Source of the DNA: Granulicella arctica
GTDB lineage: Bacteria > Acidobacteriota > Terriglobia > Terriglobales > Acidobacteriaceae
DNA length: 64,000 nucleotides
Reading direction: 5' to 3'
Assembly: GCF_013410065.1 (NCBI RefSeq)
Contig: NZ_JACCCW010000001.1
Location: 1,359,187-1,423,186 of the forward strand
Below, one piece after another: positions 36,073 to 44,128 of the stretch. A program made the translations under genes and the position numbers. Each line of letters starts with the position of its first letter. Within the stretch, counting starts at the first letter, position 1. The notes under the pieces are model-generated. The model did no database searches, was not told where the DNA came from, and worked only from the letters and a program-made list of their open reading frames with translations.

Positions 36073-37773
36073 ATGAAGAAAGCAATGAGCAGACGCATAC
36101 CCCCCCTTGTATTTCGCAGATCTGGACCCATTGTGTTTGCAACCATCGCGATGATGTTGACCGCGCCAATGGGCCTGGCGCAGTCCCTCTTGACGCATCA
36201 CATGCGAGAAGCCGCCAGCAGCGGCGAGGCACGGGCCATCGGACAACTTCCCTCAAGCCAGATCATGAGCCTGGACATCGTTCTGCCGTTGCGCAACCAG
36301 GAAGGTTTGGAAACCCTGCTGAGCGATATCTACGATCCGAAGAGTGGCCTATACCGGCACTTCCTCACCGTGCCGGAGTTCACGGCAAGGTTTGGCCCTA
36401 CCCAGGCAGAGTATGACGCGGTGCTTCAATTCGCGAAAAAGAATGGCTTTGCTATAGTCGGCGGTACTCGCGATGGCATGGACGTGCAGATCAAAGGACC
36501 CGTTTCGGCTGTCGAGACTGCCTTTCATATCAGTATGCATACGTACCAGCATCCCACCGAGAACCGCACCTTCTATGCTCCGGATCGCGAACCGACCCCG
36601 GACCTTGCGTTTAGCCTGTGGCACATCTCCGGTCTGGACAACTACTCCATCCCGCATACTCTGCTCGTCAAGAAGAGCGACTACGCGAAGGCCAACGGTA
36701 TCTCTCCTGAGGCGGTCGTATCCCATGCCACCACCGGCTCCGGCCCTTCAGCATCTTTCTTGGGCAGCGACATGCGCGCGGCCTACTATGGCGGAACGGC
36801 CCTCACCGGCGCTGGTCAAAACCTCGGATTGTTCGAGTATGAAGGCACCGATCTGGCCGACCTGACCACCTACTTCAAGAACGTCGGCCAAACCAACAGC
36901 GTCCCAATAACTCTCCTGTCCACTGATGGCACCAGCACAAGCTGCCTCGCAGCGGACGGCTGCGATGACACCGAACAGACGCTCGACATGACCCAGGCGA
37001 TCGGCATGGCTCCAGGGCTGGCTAGCCTGGTGGTGTATGTCGGATCGACCGACACCGCGATGATCAGCGCCATGACGACGCATAGCCCGCTGCCCACCAC
37101 GATTGGCTGCTCATGGGGCTGGACGCCGGCCGATCCAACCACGCTCGATCCATACTTCGAAAAGATGGCAGCCCAGGGCCAGAACTTCTTTGCAGCGTCT
37201 GGCGACAGCTCCACCTGGTCGTCGAGGAATGAGGCGTGGCCAGCGGACGATGCGTATGTCGTCTCAGTCGGAGGTACGGACCTGACGACCTCCAGTGCGG
37301 CTGGCCCATGGAAGTCGGAGACTGCCTGGACAGATAGCGGCGGCGGCATCTCCCCAGACAAGATCGCAATCCCCGCATGGCAGAAGCTCACGGGCGTGAT
37401 CACATCAACCAATAAGGGTTCGACAAAATATCGCAACGGCCCTGACGTCTCGGCAAACGCGAACTTCACCTTCTATACCTGCGCCGACCAGACTACCTGT
37501 CTGGCGAACGAGTATGGCGGCACCAGCTTTGCAGCGCCCATGTGGGCTGGCTTCATTGCGCTGGTCAACCAGCAGTTGGTTGCCAACGGCGATTCGACCA
37601 TCGGCTTCATCAACCCAACCATCTACGCGCAAAATATAACGTCTACCTACAGCACGGACTTCCACGACATCACCAGCGGCAAATCCGGTAGCTACTCGGC
37701 AGTAACCGGCTACGATCTGGTGACAGGATGGGGCAGCCCAAAACCTGCTCTGATCACTACGCTTGCGCCCTAA
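36073..37773 (+). CDS. Secreted pro-kumamolisin, S53 (sedolisin) serine peptidase
   Basis: A 566-residue protein with a signal peptide (IVFATIAMMLTAPMGLAQ). A Pro-kumamolisin activation domain (about 60-200) follows: DIVLPLRNQEGLETLLSDIYDPKSGLYRHFLTV begins the typical prodomain. The catalytic domain starts near DMRAAYYGG. The sedolisin Glu and Asp lie in EQTLDMTQAIGMAP (about 300-304), the oxyanion Asp in AASGDSS (about 378), and the Ser in GGTSFAAPMWAGF (about 485). The final DITSGKSGSY...GYDLVTGWGSP supplies the calcium site. S53 enzymes are acid-active, fitting an acid-soil organism. The prodomain should be removed autocatalytically outside the cell. It is monocistronic with its own terminator. 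Confidence 0.95.
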   Translation: MKKAMSRRIPPLVFRRSGPIVFATIAMMLTAPMGLAQSLLTHHMREAASSGEARAIGQLPSSQIMSLDIVLPLRNQEGLETLLSDIYDPKSGLYRHFLTVPEFTARFGPTQAEYDAVLQFAKKNGFAIVGGTRDGMDVQIKGPVSAVETAFHISMHTYQHPTENRTFYAPDREPTPDLAFSLWHISGLDNYSIPHTLLVKKSDYAKANGISPEAVVSHATTGSGPSASFLGSDMRAAYYGGTALTGAGQNLGLFEYEGTDLADLTTYFKNVGQTNSVPITLLSTDGTSTSCLAADGCDDTEQTLDMTQAIGMAPGLASLVVYVGSTDTAMISAMTTHSPLPTTIGCSWGWTPADPTTLDPYFEKMAAQGQNFFAASGDSSTWSSRNEAWPADDAYVVSVGGTDLTTSSAAGPWKSETAWTDSGGGISPDKIAIPAWQKLTGVITSTNKGSTKYRNGPDVSANANFTFYTCADQTTCLANEYGGTSFAAPMWAGFIALVNQQLVANGDSTIGFINPTIYAQNITSTYSTDFHDITSGKSGSYSAVTGYDLVTGWGSPKPALITTLAP

Positions 37774-37816
37774 CAATTCAGCGAAGCTGCAACGTTCCTT
37801 ATGATGCAGTACGACC

Positions 37817-37849
37817 AAAGGGGCCGGGCCTTCGAGTCCGGCCCCTTTT
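37817..37849 (+). terminator. Intrinsic terminator after the kumamolisin gene
   Basis: AAAGGGGCCGG and CCGGCCCCTTT are perfect 11-bp arms with a 10-base loop, followed by T-rich sequence. Confidence 0.85.
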
Positions 37850-37939
37850 CGTTCTCCTGTTCTTCTCGCCCGAGCTCGCAGCCAGGGTTGTAGCGATGCT
37901 GGTAAGATTTCGGCTTGAAATTCGGGAGCTAAAATACGA

Positions 37940-39301
37940 ATGAACAAACGCCAATTTCTGAAGACTTCGGGAACCCTACTGGCAGGCACTATGCTCTCCC
38001 GTATCGCTCCCGCTGAGAGCCCCGCTGTTATGTCGACCGAAACTCCGCGCACGAACTGGGCAGGGAACTACACCTTCAAAGCGGCCCATCTGGATGAGCC
38101 TTCCGCGACGGCGGAGGTGCAGCGGCTGGTGAAGACTCTTGGCCACACAAAAGCTCTGGGCAGGCGGCATTCCTTCAACAATATCGCCGATACAGTTGGC
38201 GACCAGATCTCCCTTGCGCACTTCGAGCAGATGACGCTCAACCGGGAGGCGCAGACAGTGACGGTCGGATCGGGCATCACCTATGGCAAGCTCGCGCCGT
38301 GGCTTGATGCGCAAGGCTTCGCGGTTCACAATCTGGCATCGCTGCCGCATGTCTCGGTTGTAGGCGCATGCTCGACGGGCACGCACGGCTCCGGCATTCA
38401 CAACGGAAATCTTTCGACCGCTGTCGTCGGCTTTGAGATGGTCAATGGCAACGGTGAGACGATCACGGTATCGAGGGCGAGCGATCCTGAGCACTTCGAT
38501 GGCGTCGTCGTTGGGCTCGGCGCTTTGGGTGTCATCACAAGCGTTACCCTTACCGTTATTCCGACCTTTCAGGTCGCGCAGATTGTGTACGAGAACCTTT
38601 CGTTCGACCAGCTCGAATATAACCTCGACACGATCTTTTCTTCGGGCTACAGTGTGAGCCTCTTCACGGATTGGCAGCATCACCGGGCAAGCCAGGTCTG
38701 GCTGAAACAGACTGTCGCCAAAGGGGTGACACCGCAAATGCCGCCGCTCTTTTACGGCGCGACGCTACAGAAGATGAAGCTCCATCCTCTTACCGGACAC
38801 TCCGCTGAAAACTGCACGGATCAGCAGGGGATTCCGGGACCTTGGTACGAGCGCCTGCCTCACTTCAAGATGAACTTCGTTCCCTCCAGCGGCGCCGAAA
38901 TTCAGACGGAATACTTCGTTCCGCGTGCCCGCGCCTATGAAGCGATTCTGGCGGTGGAGCAGCTTCGGGACCGCATCACGCCGCATCTCTTCATCACCGA
39001 GTTGCGTACCATTGCAGCCGATAAACTCTGGCTCAGCATGGCCTATGAGCGCGACTCACTTGCCATTCACTTCACCTGGAAGCCCGAGGCGGAGGCAGTT
39101 CAAAAGGTGTTGCCCTTTATTGAGGAGAAGCTGGCTTCGTTCGACGCGCGTCCGCACTGGGCCAAGGTGTTCCGTGTGCCGCGCTCGCGATTGCAGCAGC
39201 TCTATCCGAAGTTCGCAGACTTCCAGCAGCTTGCAAAGAGTTACGATCCTGATGGCAAGTTTCGCAACGATTATCTGAACAAAAATATATTTGGAGTATG
39301 A
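37940..39301 (+). CDS. FAD-linked alditol (xylitol) oxidase-like protein, exported
   Basis: The product has 453 residues. The N-terminus NKRQFLKTSGTLLAGTMLSRIAPAE resembles a Tat signal with KR in place of the usual RR pair. The FAD-binding domain begins TNWAGNYTFKAAHL. The motif ALGRRHSFNNIADT (about residue 75) contains the His expected to bind FAD covalently, and SVVGACSTGTHGSGIHNGN is the PP-loop type segment. The C-terminal D-arabinono-lactone oxidase domain ends SFRNDYLNKNIFG-like (FRNDYLNKNIFGV). These oxidases convert polyols such as xylitol or sorbitol to sugars, forming hydrogen peroxide. The acceptor and substrate here are unknown. No operon partner is seen; it is convergent with the ester hydrolase. 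Confidence 0.9.
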   Translation: MNKRQFLKTSGTLLAGTMLSRIAPAESPAVMSTETPRTNWAGNYTFKAAHLDEPSATAEVQRLVKTLGHTKALGRRHSFNNIADTVGDQISLAHFEQMTLNREAQTVTVGSGITYGKLAPWLDAQGFAVHNLASLPHVSVVGACSTGTHGSGIHNGNLSTAVVGFEMVNGNGETITVSRASDPEHFDGVVVGLGALGVITSVTLTVIPTFQVAQIVYENLSFDQLEYNLDTIFSSGYSVSLFTDWQHHRASQVWLKQTVAKGVTPQMPPLFYGATLQKMKLHPLTGHSAENCTDQQGIPGPWYERLPHFKMNFVPSSGAEIQTEYFVPRARAYEAILAVEQLRDRITPHLFITELRTIAADKLWLSMAYERDSLAIHFTWKPEAEAVQKVLPFIEEKLASFDARPHWAKVFRVPRSRLQQLYPKFADFQQLAKSYDPDGKFRNDYLNKNIFGV

Positions 39302-39320
39302 GCTTCCCGAAGCCAAAATA

Positions 39321-39348
39321 AAAAGCCGCGCTGATTGCGCGGCCTTTT
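39321..39348. terminator. Bidirectional terminator between the flavo-oxidase and ester hydrolase genes
   Basis: GCCGCGC and GCGCGGC form a 7-bp GC stem around TGATT, extended by A4 on one side and T4 on the other, and placed between two convergent genes. Confidence 0.75.
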
Positions 39349-39365
39349 ATTTTGCAGCATGCAAG

Positions 39366-41279
39366 CTAGTGCACAACGGGAAGGCTGATAAAACTGGCTT
39401 CGCCCGAAGTGTGCCAAACGCGCTGCGTAGCTTTTTGATACTCTGCCGGTTTTGCGTCGAAGATGTTGGGAACAAACGTCTGCGGGTTGCGATCGTACAA
39501 AGGATACAGGCTGGATTGCACCTGCACCATCATGCGATGCCCCGGTAGAAACACATGGTTGACTGTGGGCAAGCCGAACTTATAAAGCAGAGGCTTGTCC
39601 GGTGTGATTGCTTCGGGATGTTCAAAGCTGGTGCGATACCGGCCGCGGAAGATATCGAGCGAGATGGATAGCTCGTATCCGCCCATCGCAGGCTGTGACG
39701 GGACGGTATCGGGATAGACATCGATCAGCTTGACGACCCAGTCGCTATCGGTGCCACTGGTAGAAGCATAGAGATTGACCTCAGGTGCGCCGGCGATGTG
39801 CAACGGTGCCGTCAGCGGTTCGCTGATATAGGTGAGTACGTCGGGACGCCCATCGACGAAACGCTGATCGTTGACTAGCCACGTCTTCCATCCGTCACCG
39901 TCACCCGCAAACACAGGCCGCGGTCGGTAAGGCACAGGCTTGCCCGGATCGGAGACATACTCGTCGAACTTCGCCGGCGCGGAGGTGGATCTCTGAAAAG
40001 ACAAGCCACCGTCGGCAGTCAGGTAGAGCGGTTCGGGCTTGCTGGCGCAATCCGACTCGCAGCTCAGCGGCCAGGATTTAAAGTGATCCCAGTGATTCTC
40101 GCCCGTGTTGTAGATCAACACAGGAGGGGTATCGGCTTTGGGTGCACCATCCAGCAGATATTGATTGAAGAATGGCAGCAGGACGTCGCGGCGAAACTGC
40201 AACGTCGTATCACCGTCCCAACGCAGAGCGCCGAGCGAGGAGCCCTCATAGTTCACCTGGCTATGTCGCCACGGTCCCATGACCAGATAGTTCATATCGT
40301 TGTTCGTGTCCTTCGATTCCACAGCCTCGTAGCTATGAATCGCTCCCCACATATCTTCCTGGTCCCACAGGCCCTGCAACCACATGGTCGGCACCTTCAG
40401 GGGTTGTGTCGCAATCAGCTTATCGAGAGCCTGCCCCTGCCAGAACGCATCGTAGGCCGGATGCTCTTCCACCTTGCGCCAAAAGGGAAGCTGGTCCAGC
40501 CCTCCCGAGCGAGCAAAATCGCCAGCCGATCCCTTGCGAAGATAATTGCTGTAGTCGTCGTAACCTTCACGCGGGATGGTTGGTCCACTGCCGCGTGTAG
40601 AAGTCTGTTCGATGAAGTAGTCAAGATTGATCTGGCGAAACGCACCGTAGTGAAACCAGTCGTCGCCCATCCAGCCATCGACCATCGGGCTCTCCGGTGC
40701 TGCTACCTTCAGTGCCGGATGCGGATGGAGCAGTGCCATCACAACCGTGAAGCCTTCATACGACGATCCCAACATGCCTACCTTGCCATTGGGCTCGTGC
40801 ACATTTTTGACGAGCCAGTCGATGGTGTCATATGCGTCGGTGGTGTCGTCGATCCCGCTTGCATTGAGCGGCCCGAGCGGCGGTGGCGTCATCACATAAG
40901 GCCCCTCAGAGCCATACTTGCCGCGCACGTCCTGAAAGACACGAATGTATCCGGATTTGACGAAGACATCGTCGCCTTGCGGCAGCTCATCGAGCATGTG
41001 CGGCGACTCCGTCCGTGCAGCGCGCCCGGCCGCGTTGTACGGCGTGCGCGTCAGCAGGATCGGTGCATGAGTGGCGCTCTTCGGAATCACGATCACCGTG
41101 TAGAGCTTGACTCCATCACGCATCGGGACCATCTCAACGCGCTTGACATAGTCGTAGTCCAACTTCGGCTCATGGAAGGTGGCAGGAATATCCGAAGCGA
41201 GAGGCTGCTTCTGTGCGGGGCTCGACAGAGTCATCAGAGCAAGAACGAGAGCAGCTATACCAAAACGAGAGGAGGTCAT
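39366..41279 (-). CDS. Alpha-amino-acid ester hydrolase / CocE-NonD family
   Basis: The 637-residue product has a signal peptide (FGIAALVLALMTLSSPAQ). The X-Pro dipeptidyl-peptidase S15-like alpha/beta-hydrolase domain has YIRVFQDVRGKYGSEGPYV and the nucleophile elbow GSSYEGFTVVM (Ser173). The later acid and base are probably in LQGLWDQEDMWG (Asp) and MGPWRHSQVNYEG (His). The segment WMGDDWFHYGAFR contains the acidic cluster typical of alpha-amino-acid ester hydrolases. A jelly-roll C-terminal domain follows (LHIAGAPEVNLYASTSGTDSDWVVKLIDVYP). It should hydrolyse or transfer amino-acid or beta-lactam side-chain esters and amides in the periplasm. It is a single gene, convergent with the flavo-oxidase. 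Confidence 0.9.
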   Translation of the reverse strand: MTSSRFGIAALVLALMTLSSPAQKQPLASDIPATFHEPKLDYDYVKRVEMVPMRDGVKLYTVIVIPKSATHAPILLTRTPYNAAGRAARTESPHMLDELPQGDDVFVKSGYIRVFQDVRGKYGSEGPYVMTPPPLGPLNASGIDDTTDAYDTIDWLVKNVHEPNGKVGMLGSSYEGFTVVMALLHPHPALKVAAPESPMVDGWMGDDWFHYGAFRQINLDYFIEQTSTRGSGPTIPREGYDDYSNYLRKGSAGDFARSGGLDQLPFWRKVEEHPAYDAFWQGQALDKLIATQPLKVPTMWLQGLWDQEDMWGAIHSYEAVESKDTNNDMNYLVMGPWRHSQVNYEGSSLGALRWDGDTTLQFRRDVLLPFFNQYLLDGAPKADTPPVLIYNTGENHWDHFKSWPLSCESDCASKPEPLYLTADGGLSFQRSTSAPAKFDEYVSDPGKPVPYRPRPVFAGDGDGWKTWLVNDQRFVDGRPDVLTYISEPLTAPLHIAGAPEVNLYASTSGTDSDWVVKLIDVYPDTVPSQPAMGGYELSISLDIFRGRYRTSFEHPEAITPDKPLLYKFGLPTVNHVFLPGHRMMVQVQSSLYPLYDRNPQTFVPNIFDAKPAEYQKATQRVWHTSGEASFISLPVVH

Positions 41280-41427
41280 CGAAGATCCTTACTTGGGATG
41301 AGGGCGCAGATCGCAGACTGATTGCGGGCAATCACGATCGATCTGAAACCATAGCGTATTGATCGGAAGTATACCAACCCGCATGGCATCCCTAGCGTTT
41401 GATCGCGCAAGCAGTTCGCGGGAACGC

Positions 41428-42945
41428 TTAGATCGATTTGACGAAGAGGCTACTCCAGGAGGCGTCCAGATACAGCCAGCGTTGGGTTGCGAACCAGCAC
41501 GTCGGCGTCTCAGGAACATGCAGCAGTCCGTGACCGTCCGCGCAGATCAACTCGGTGACATTCCAGGCGAGGAAGTTTCGAGAGGCCTCGCCGATACGGG
41601 CAGGATGCGTGAGCTGGCAGAGACAGATTGGGCAACGTGCTCTCTGATCGCGGAGCGCCCACCGCAGAGCGTAGAGACTCGCACAGAAGGAGGCGACGAT
41701 CTGGATGTACTGCGCATGGATCGGGTCGATTGCAGATGAAAAATTTGCCAGATCGAGGGAGCTGAAGAAGACGATGGGCAGCAGCAGAGCGATCTTGCCG
41801 TAGAAAAATCCCCAGCGACGCATTCTCAATCGCCATGAGAGACTCTGGCTGGTCGATGGGTATTCGCCGAGGGGCATCGAGGTCGTTGCCGGGAGCGAGA
41901 GCAGTGCAAGTACCAGAGTGAAGAGAAAGATATTGAATGGACGGCGCATCACCGCGCTAAAAGCGACGCACTCGTAGCCGCCGAAGTTTGCGGGAGGAGT
42001 GGGCGTCACCTCGTTGGGGTCCGGGTCCGGCATCTTCCAATGCTCGCCGTGCAGCGTCAGTGTGCTCGCCGAGGATAGACGAGCCAGGACGAAGGCACGA
42101 GATTTAGCAGAGAGTGTGGAGGCTGCATCGTCCGGCTCAACAAGCCACGCATCTGCCTTGCTGGGCAATCTCCAGGCATTGTCGTTGAGGACTCCCGTGA
42201 TTCGAACCTGCTGGCTCCCAAGCATAATGACGCTGCCAAGAACGTGAGGATCCTCTCCGAAGAAGGTATGCCAGGTGGAGCGCGCGAGCAGAAGAGTGGG
42301 GAACTGGCCCACCATTCGCGGGGCGGCTTGTGGAGCCGATACTCCGAGCATCGAGAATAGGTTTGGCGTCACCGAGACAATGGTGAGAGTCGGCGTGCGA
42401 CCGCGGCTGAGATGCAATCGCTGATGGGCAAGTTGATACAGCGCAAATTCACTGAAGAGATGCTGCGAGCGAACTCTCCAGGAACGATACTGCTCGACTG
42501 GAATAGTGGGAAGGCCAGTCTCGGAGTATCCGTCGAGTGCGATAGACACCAGGGTCTGCGGTGCTCGATAGGGAGAAGGTTCAAAAGAGGTGCGGACGTG
42601 GGGGATAACGAGAGCAAAGCCCACGCTGAGGCCCACAATGAGAGCGAGAACGCCAAGGCAATGGTTGGCGGATCGAGCGTAAGGTACGGCTGAAGGTGTG
42701 GGCTGGCTCGTGCCTTGCCGCAGGCTGCGCGCATCGTGGAAGGCTCCAAGGCAGAAGGCGATTACGGTTCGATGACCCTGCCACGCAAACCACATTGGCG
42801 AAACCGAAGCCTGGTAGACGTACCAGAGCTCGGAGGTCCACTCTTTCGTCCACTCCGCACGATCTTGCAGTGGGAGTAAGAGAGCGAGGCATCGGAGTGA
42901 AGTCCGATAGGCCGCGATCTCAAGAGCGGACAAGAGCCGCTTCAT
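41428..42945 (-). CDS. MacB-like periplasmic-domain membrane protein with C-terminal zinc ribbon
   Basis: A 505-residue protein. An N-terminal helical region (about 1-80) resembles the prefix domain of Acidobacteriota ADOP permeases. A TM helix (CLGVLALIVGLSVGFALVI) precedes a MacB-type periplasmic domain (about 130-300: GYSETGLPTIPVEQYRSW, VTPNLFSMLGVSAPQAAPRM, VRITGVLNDNAW). Two or three TM helices follow. The last 90 residues hold CPICLCQLTHP and ELICADGHGLLHVPETPTCW, whose paired Cys and His suggest a zinc ribbon. The second FtsX-like TM bundle of real MacB is missing, so it is unlikely to be a complete transporter. It overlaps padR by four bases (ATGA) and faces an ABC pair across a shared operator. 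Confidence 0.75.
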   Translation of the reverse strand: MKRLLSALEIAAYRTSLRCLALLLPLQDRAEWTKEWTSELWYVYQASVSPMWFAWQGHRTVIAFCLGAFHDARSLRQGTSQPTPSAVPYARSANHCLGVLALIVGLSVGFALVIPHVRTSFEPSPYRAPQTLVSIALDGYSETGLPTIPVEQYRSWRVRSQHLFSEFALYQLAHQRLHLSRGRTPTLTIVSVTPNLFSMLGVSAPQAAPRMVGQFPTLLLARSTWHTFFGEDPHVLGSVIMLGSQQVRITGVLNDNAWRLPSKADAWLVEPDDAASTLSAKSRAFVLARLSSASTLTLHGEHWKMPDPDPNEVTPTPPANFGGYECVAFSAVMRRPFNIFLFTLVLALLSLPATTSMPLGEYPSTSQSLSWRLRMRRWGFFYGKIALLLPIVFFSSLDLANFSSAIDPIHAQYIQIVASFCASLYALRWALRDQRARCPICLCQLTHPARIGEASRNFLAWNVTELICADGHGLLHVPETPTCWFATQRWLYLDASWSSLFVKSI

Positions 42946-43274
42946 GCGGGCAGCTCCTTCGAAAGTGACTCCTCGGACGCCGGCGTGAGTTTCGCGAGGA
43001 GCGGGTAGCGCTTGAGCACAACGACGATGGCTCGCTCTCCCGTGCGCGTGAGCTTGTAGTACTTTCGCGGAGGCCGCAACTCTTCATCAGCAAGCGACTG
43101 TTTCTCCCACTGGGAGCGGATGAGACCATCGCGCTCGAGTCGCCGCAACGCCGGATAGACAGTCCCGCTCGGAAGGCCGGTCAGCTCCATCACGCTGAAT
43201 CCATAGAGATAGCCGATGTTCACCGCCTGGAGAATCATCGCTGCGGTATGGGAGAGTTTCACCTCGTCGGACAT
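42942..43274 (-). CDS. PadR-family transcriptional regulator
   Basis: A 110-residue winged-helix protein: KLSHTAAMILQAVNIGYLYGFSVMELTGLPSGTVYPALRRLERDGLIRS is the PadR signature. The wing PPRKYYKLTRTGERAIVVVLKRY follows. It lacks the extended C-terminal dimerisation domain of classical PadR but fits the short PadR-s1 type. Its start lies nine bases from a 20-bp inverted repeat that also sits ahead of the divergent ABC genes. It should repress both directions from that site. The stop is overlapped by the start of the MacB-like gene, so the two are translationally coupled. Confidence 0.9.
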   Translation of the reverse strand: MSDEVKLSHTAAMILQAVNIGYLYGFSVMELTGLPSGTVYPALRRLERDGLIRSQWEKQSLADEELRPPRKYYKLTRTGERAIVVVLKRYPLLAKLTPASEESLSKELPA

Positions 43275-43283
43275 GCGGAGATT

Positions 43284-43338
43284 CTATCTATGTAGACATC
43301 TACTTGACAAGATCGCCAGTAGATTGCTACATAGGTAG
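43284..43338. promoter_or_regulatory. Divergent PadR operator with 20-bp inverted repeat
   Basis: CTATCTATGTAGACATCTAC (43284-43303) and the complement of 43319-43338 (CTACCTATGTAGCAATCTAC) match at 17 of 20 positions, spaced by 15 bases. Both arms contain the ATGTAG/CTACAT core of PadR sites. TTGACA (43304-43309) inside the spacer is a -35 box for the ABC operon, and its -10 would fall within the right arm. The site lies between padR and the ABC ATPase gene. Confidence 0.85.
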
Positions 43339-43354
43339 CGAGGAGATAGCCACC

Positions 43355-44128
43355 ATGCTTGAGGTTCAAGGACTGTTCAAACGCTACCGCAGCATACCTG
43401 CGATCGAGAACATCAGCTTTCGCGTGCAGCCCGGAGAGATCGTCGGCTACCTCGGTCCGAACGGCTCCGGCAAATCGACCACGGTGAAGATCATCACCGG
43501 TCTGCTACAGCCAAATGAGGGAAGGGTGCTCTTCCATGGGCAGAATATCCGCGAAGACCTACCCGGCTTTCGCGCCTCGTTGGGCTACGTCCCAGAGGAA
43601 GCGCATGTGTACACACACCTGTCGGGGCTGGAGTATCTACAACTCATCGGGAGGCTGCGCTGCATGAGCGAAGAAGCGATCGACCTGAAGGCGAACCGGA
43701 TGCTCGCTCTGCTTGGCCTACAGTCGTGGCGTCATTCGGCCATCTCATCCTACTCGAAGGGTATGAAGCAGCGTGTGCTGATCGCGGCGGCGCTGATGCA
43801 TGATCCAAAACTGCTGATCTTTGACGAGCCCCTCTCAGGGCTCGATGTCGTTTCGGCACGGCTCTTCAAAAACTTGCTGCAAGAGCTGGCGGCTGAGGGC
43901 AAGGCAATTCTGTATATCTCGCATGTGCTCGAAGTCGTCGAGCAGGTATGCAGCCGCGTGATCGTAATTGCAAACGGAAAGATCGTGGCGAATGCTGCTC
44001 CGGCTGAGCTGACACGGCTCATGGAGCTCCCGAATCTGGAGAGCGTCTTCGCGCAACTGGTACAGCAGCAGGACACCAAAGCCGCGGCCCGCGAGTTGGT
44101 TCAAGTGATGAGCGTGAACCATGTTTAG
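43355..44128 (+). CDS. ABC transporter ATP-binding protein
   Basis: About 257 residues. Walker A is GYLGPNGSGKSTTVKI (about residues 33-48), the signature motif is SYSKGMKQRVLIAAALMHDP, Walker B is KLLIFDEPLSGLD, and the H-loop is ILYISHVLEVVEQ. The type is the ABC-2 exporter group (EcsA/BcrA-like). The ATG at 43355 has AGGAG nine bases upstream, and the protein begins MLEVQGLFKRYRSIPAIEN, as expected. The 3' end overlaps the permease gene by eight bases, so the two form one transporter. Expression should be controlled by PadR through the inverted repeat just upstream. The substrate is unknown. Confidence 0.94.
   Translation: MLEVQGLFKRYRSIPAIENISFRVQPGEIVGYLGPNGSGKSTTVKIITGLLQPNEGRVLFHGQNIREDLPGFRASLGYVPEEAHVYTHLSGLEYLQLIGRLRCMSEEAIDLKANRMLALLGLQSWRHSAISSYSKGMKQRVLIAAALMHDPKLLIFDEPLSGLDVVSARLFKNLLQELAAEGKAILYISHVLEVVEQVCSRVIVIANGKIVANAAPAELTRLMELPNLESVFAQLVQQQDTKAAARELVQVMSVNHV

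Noticed and set aside
40083..41321. Long plus-strand open frame (about 412 codons) opposite the ester hydrolase gene
   Set aside because: The composition is Arg/His/Ile-rich and shows no motifs; it is antisense to a gene with clear catalytic motifs.
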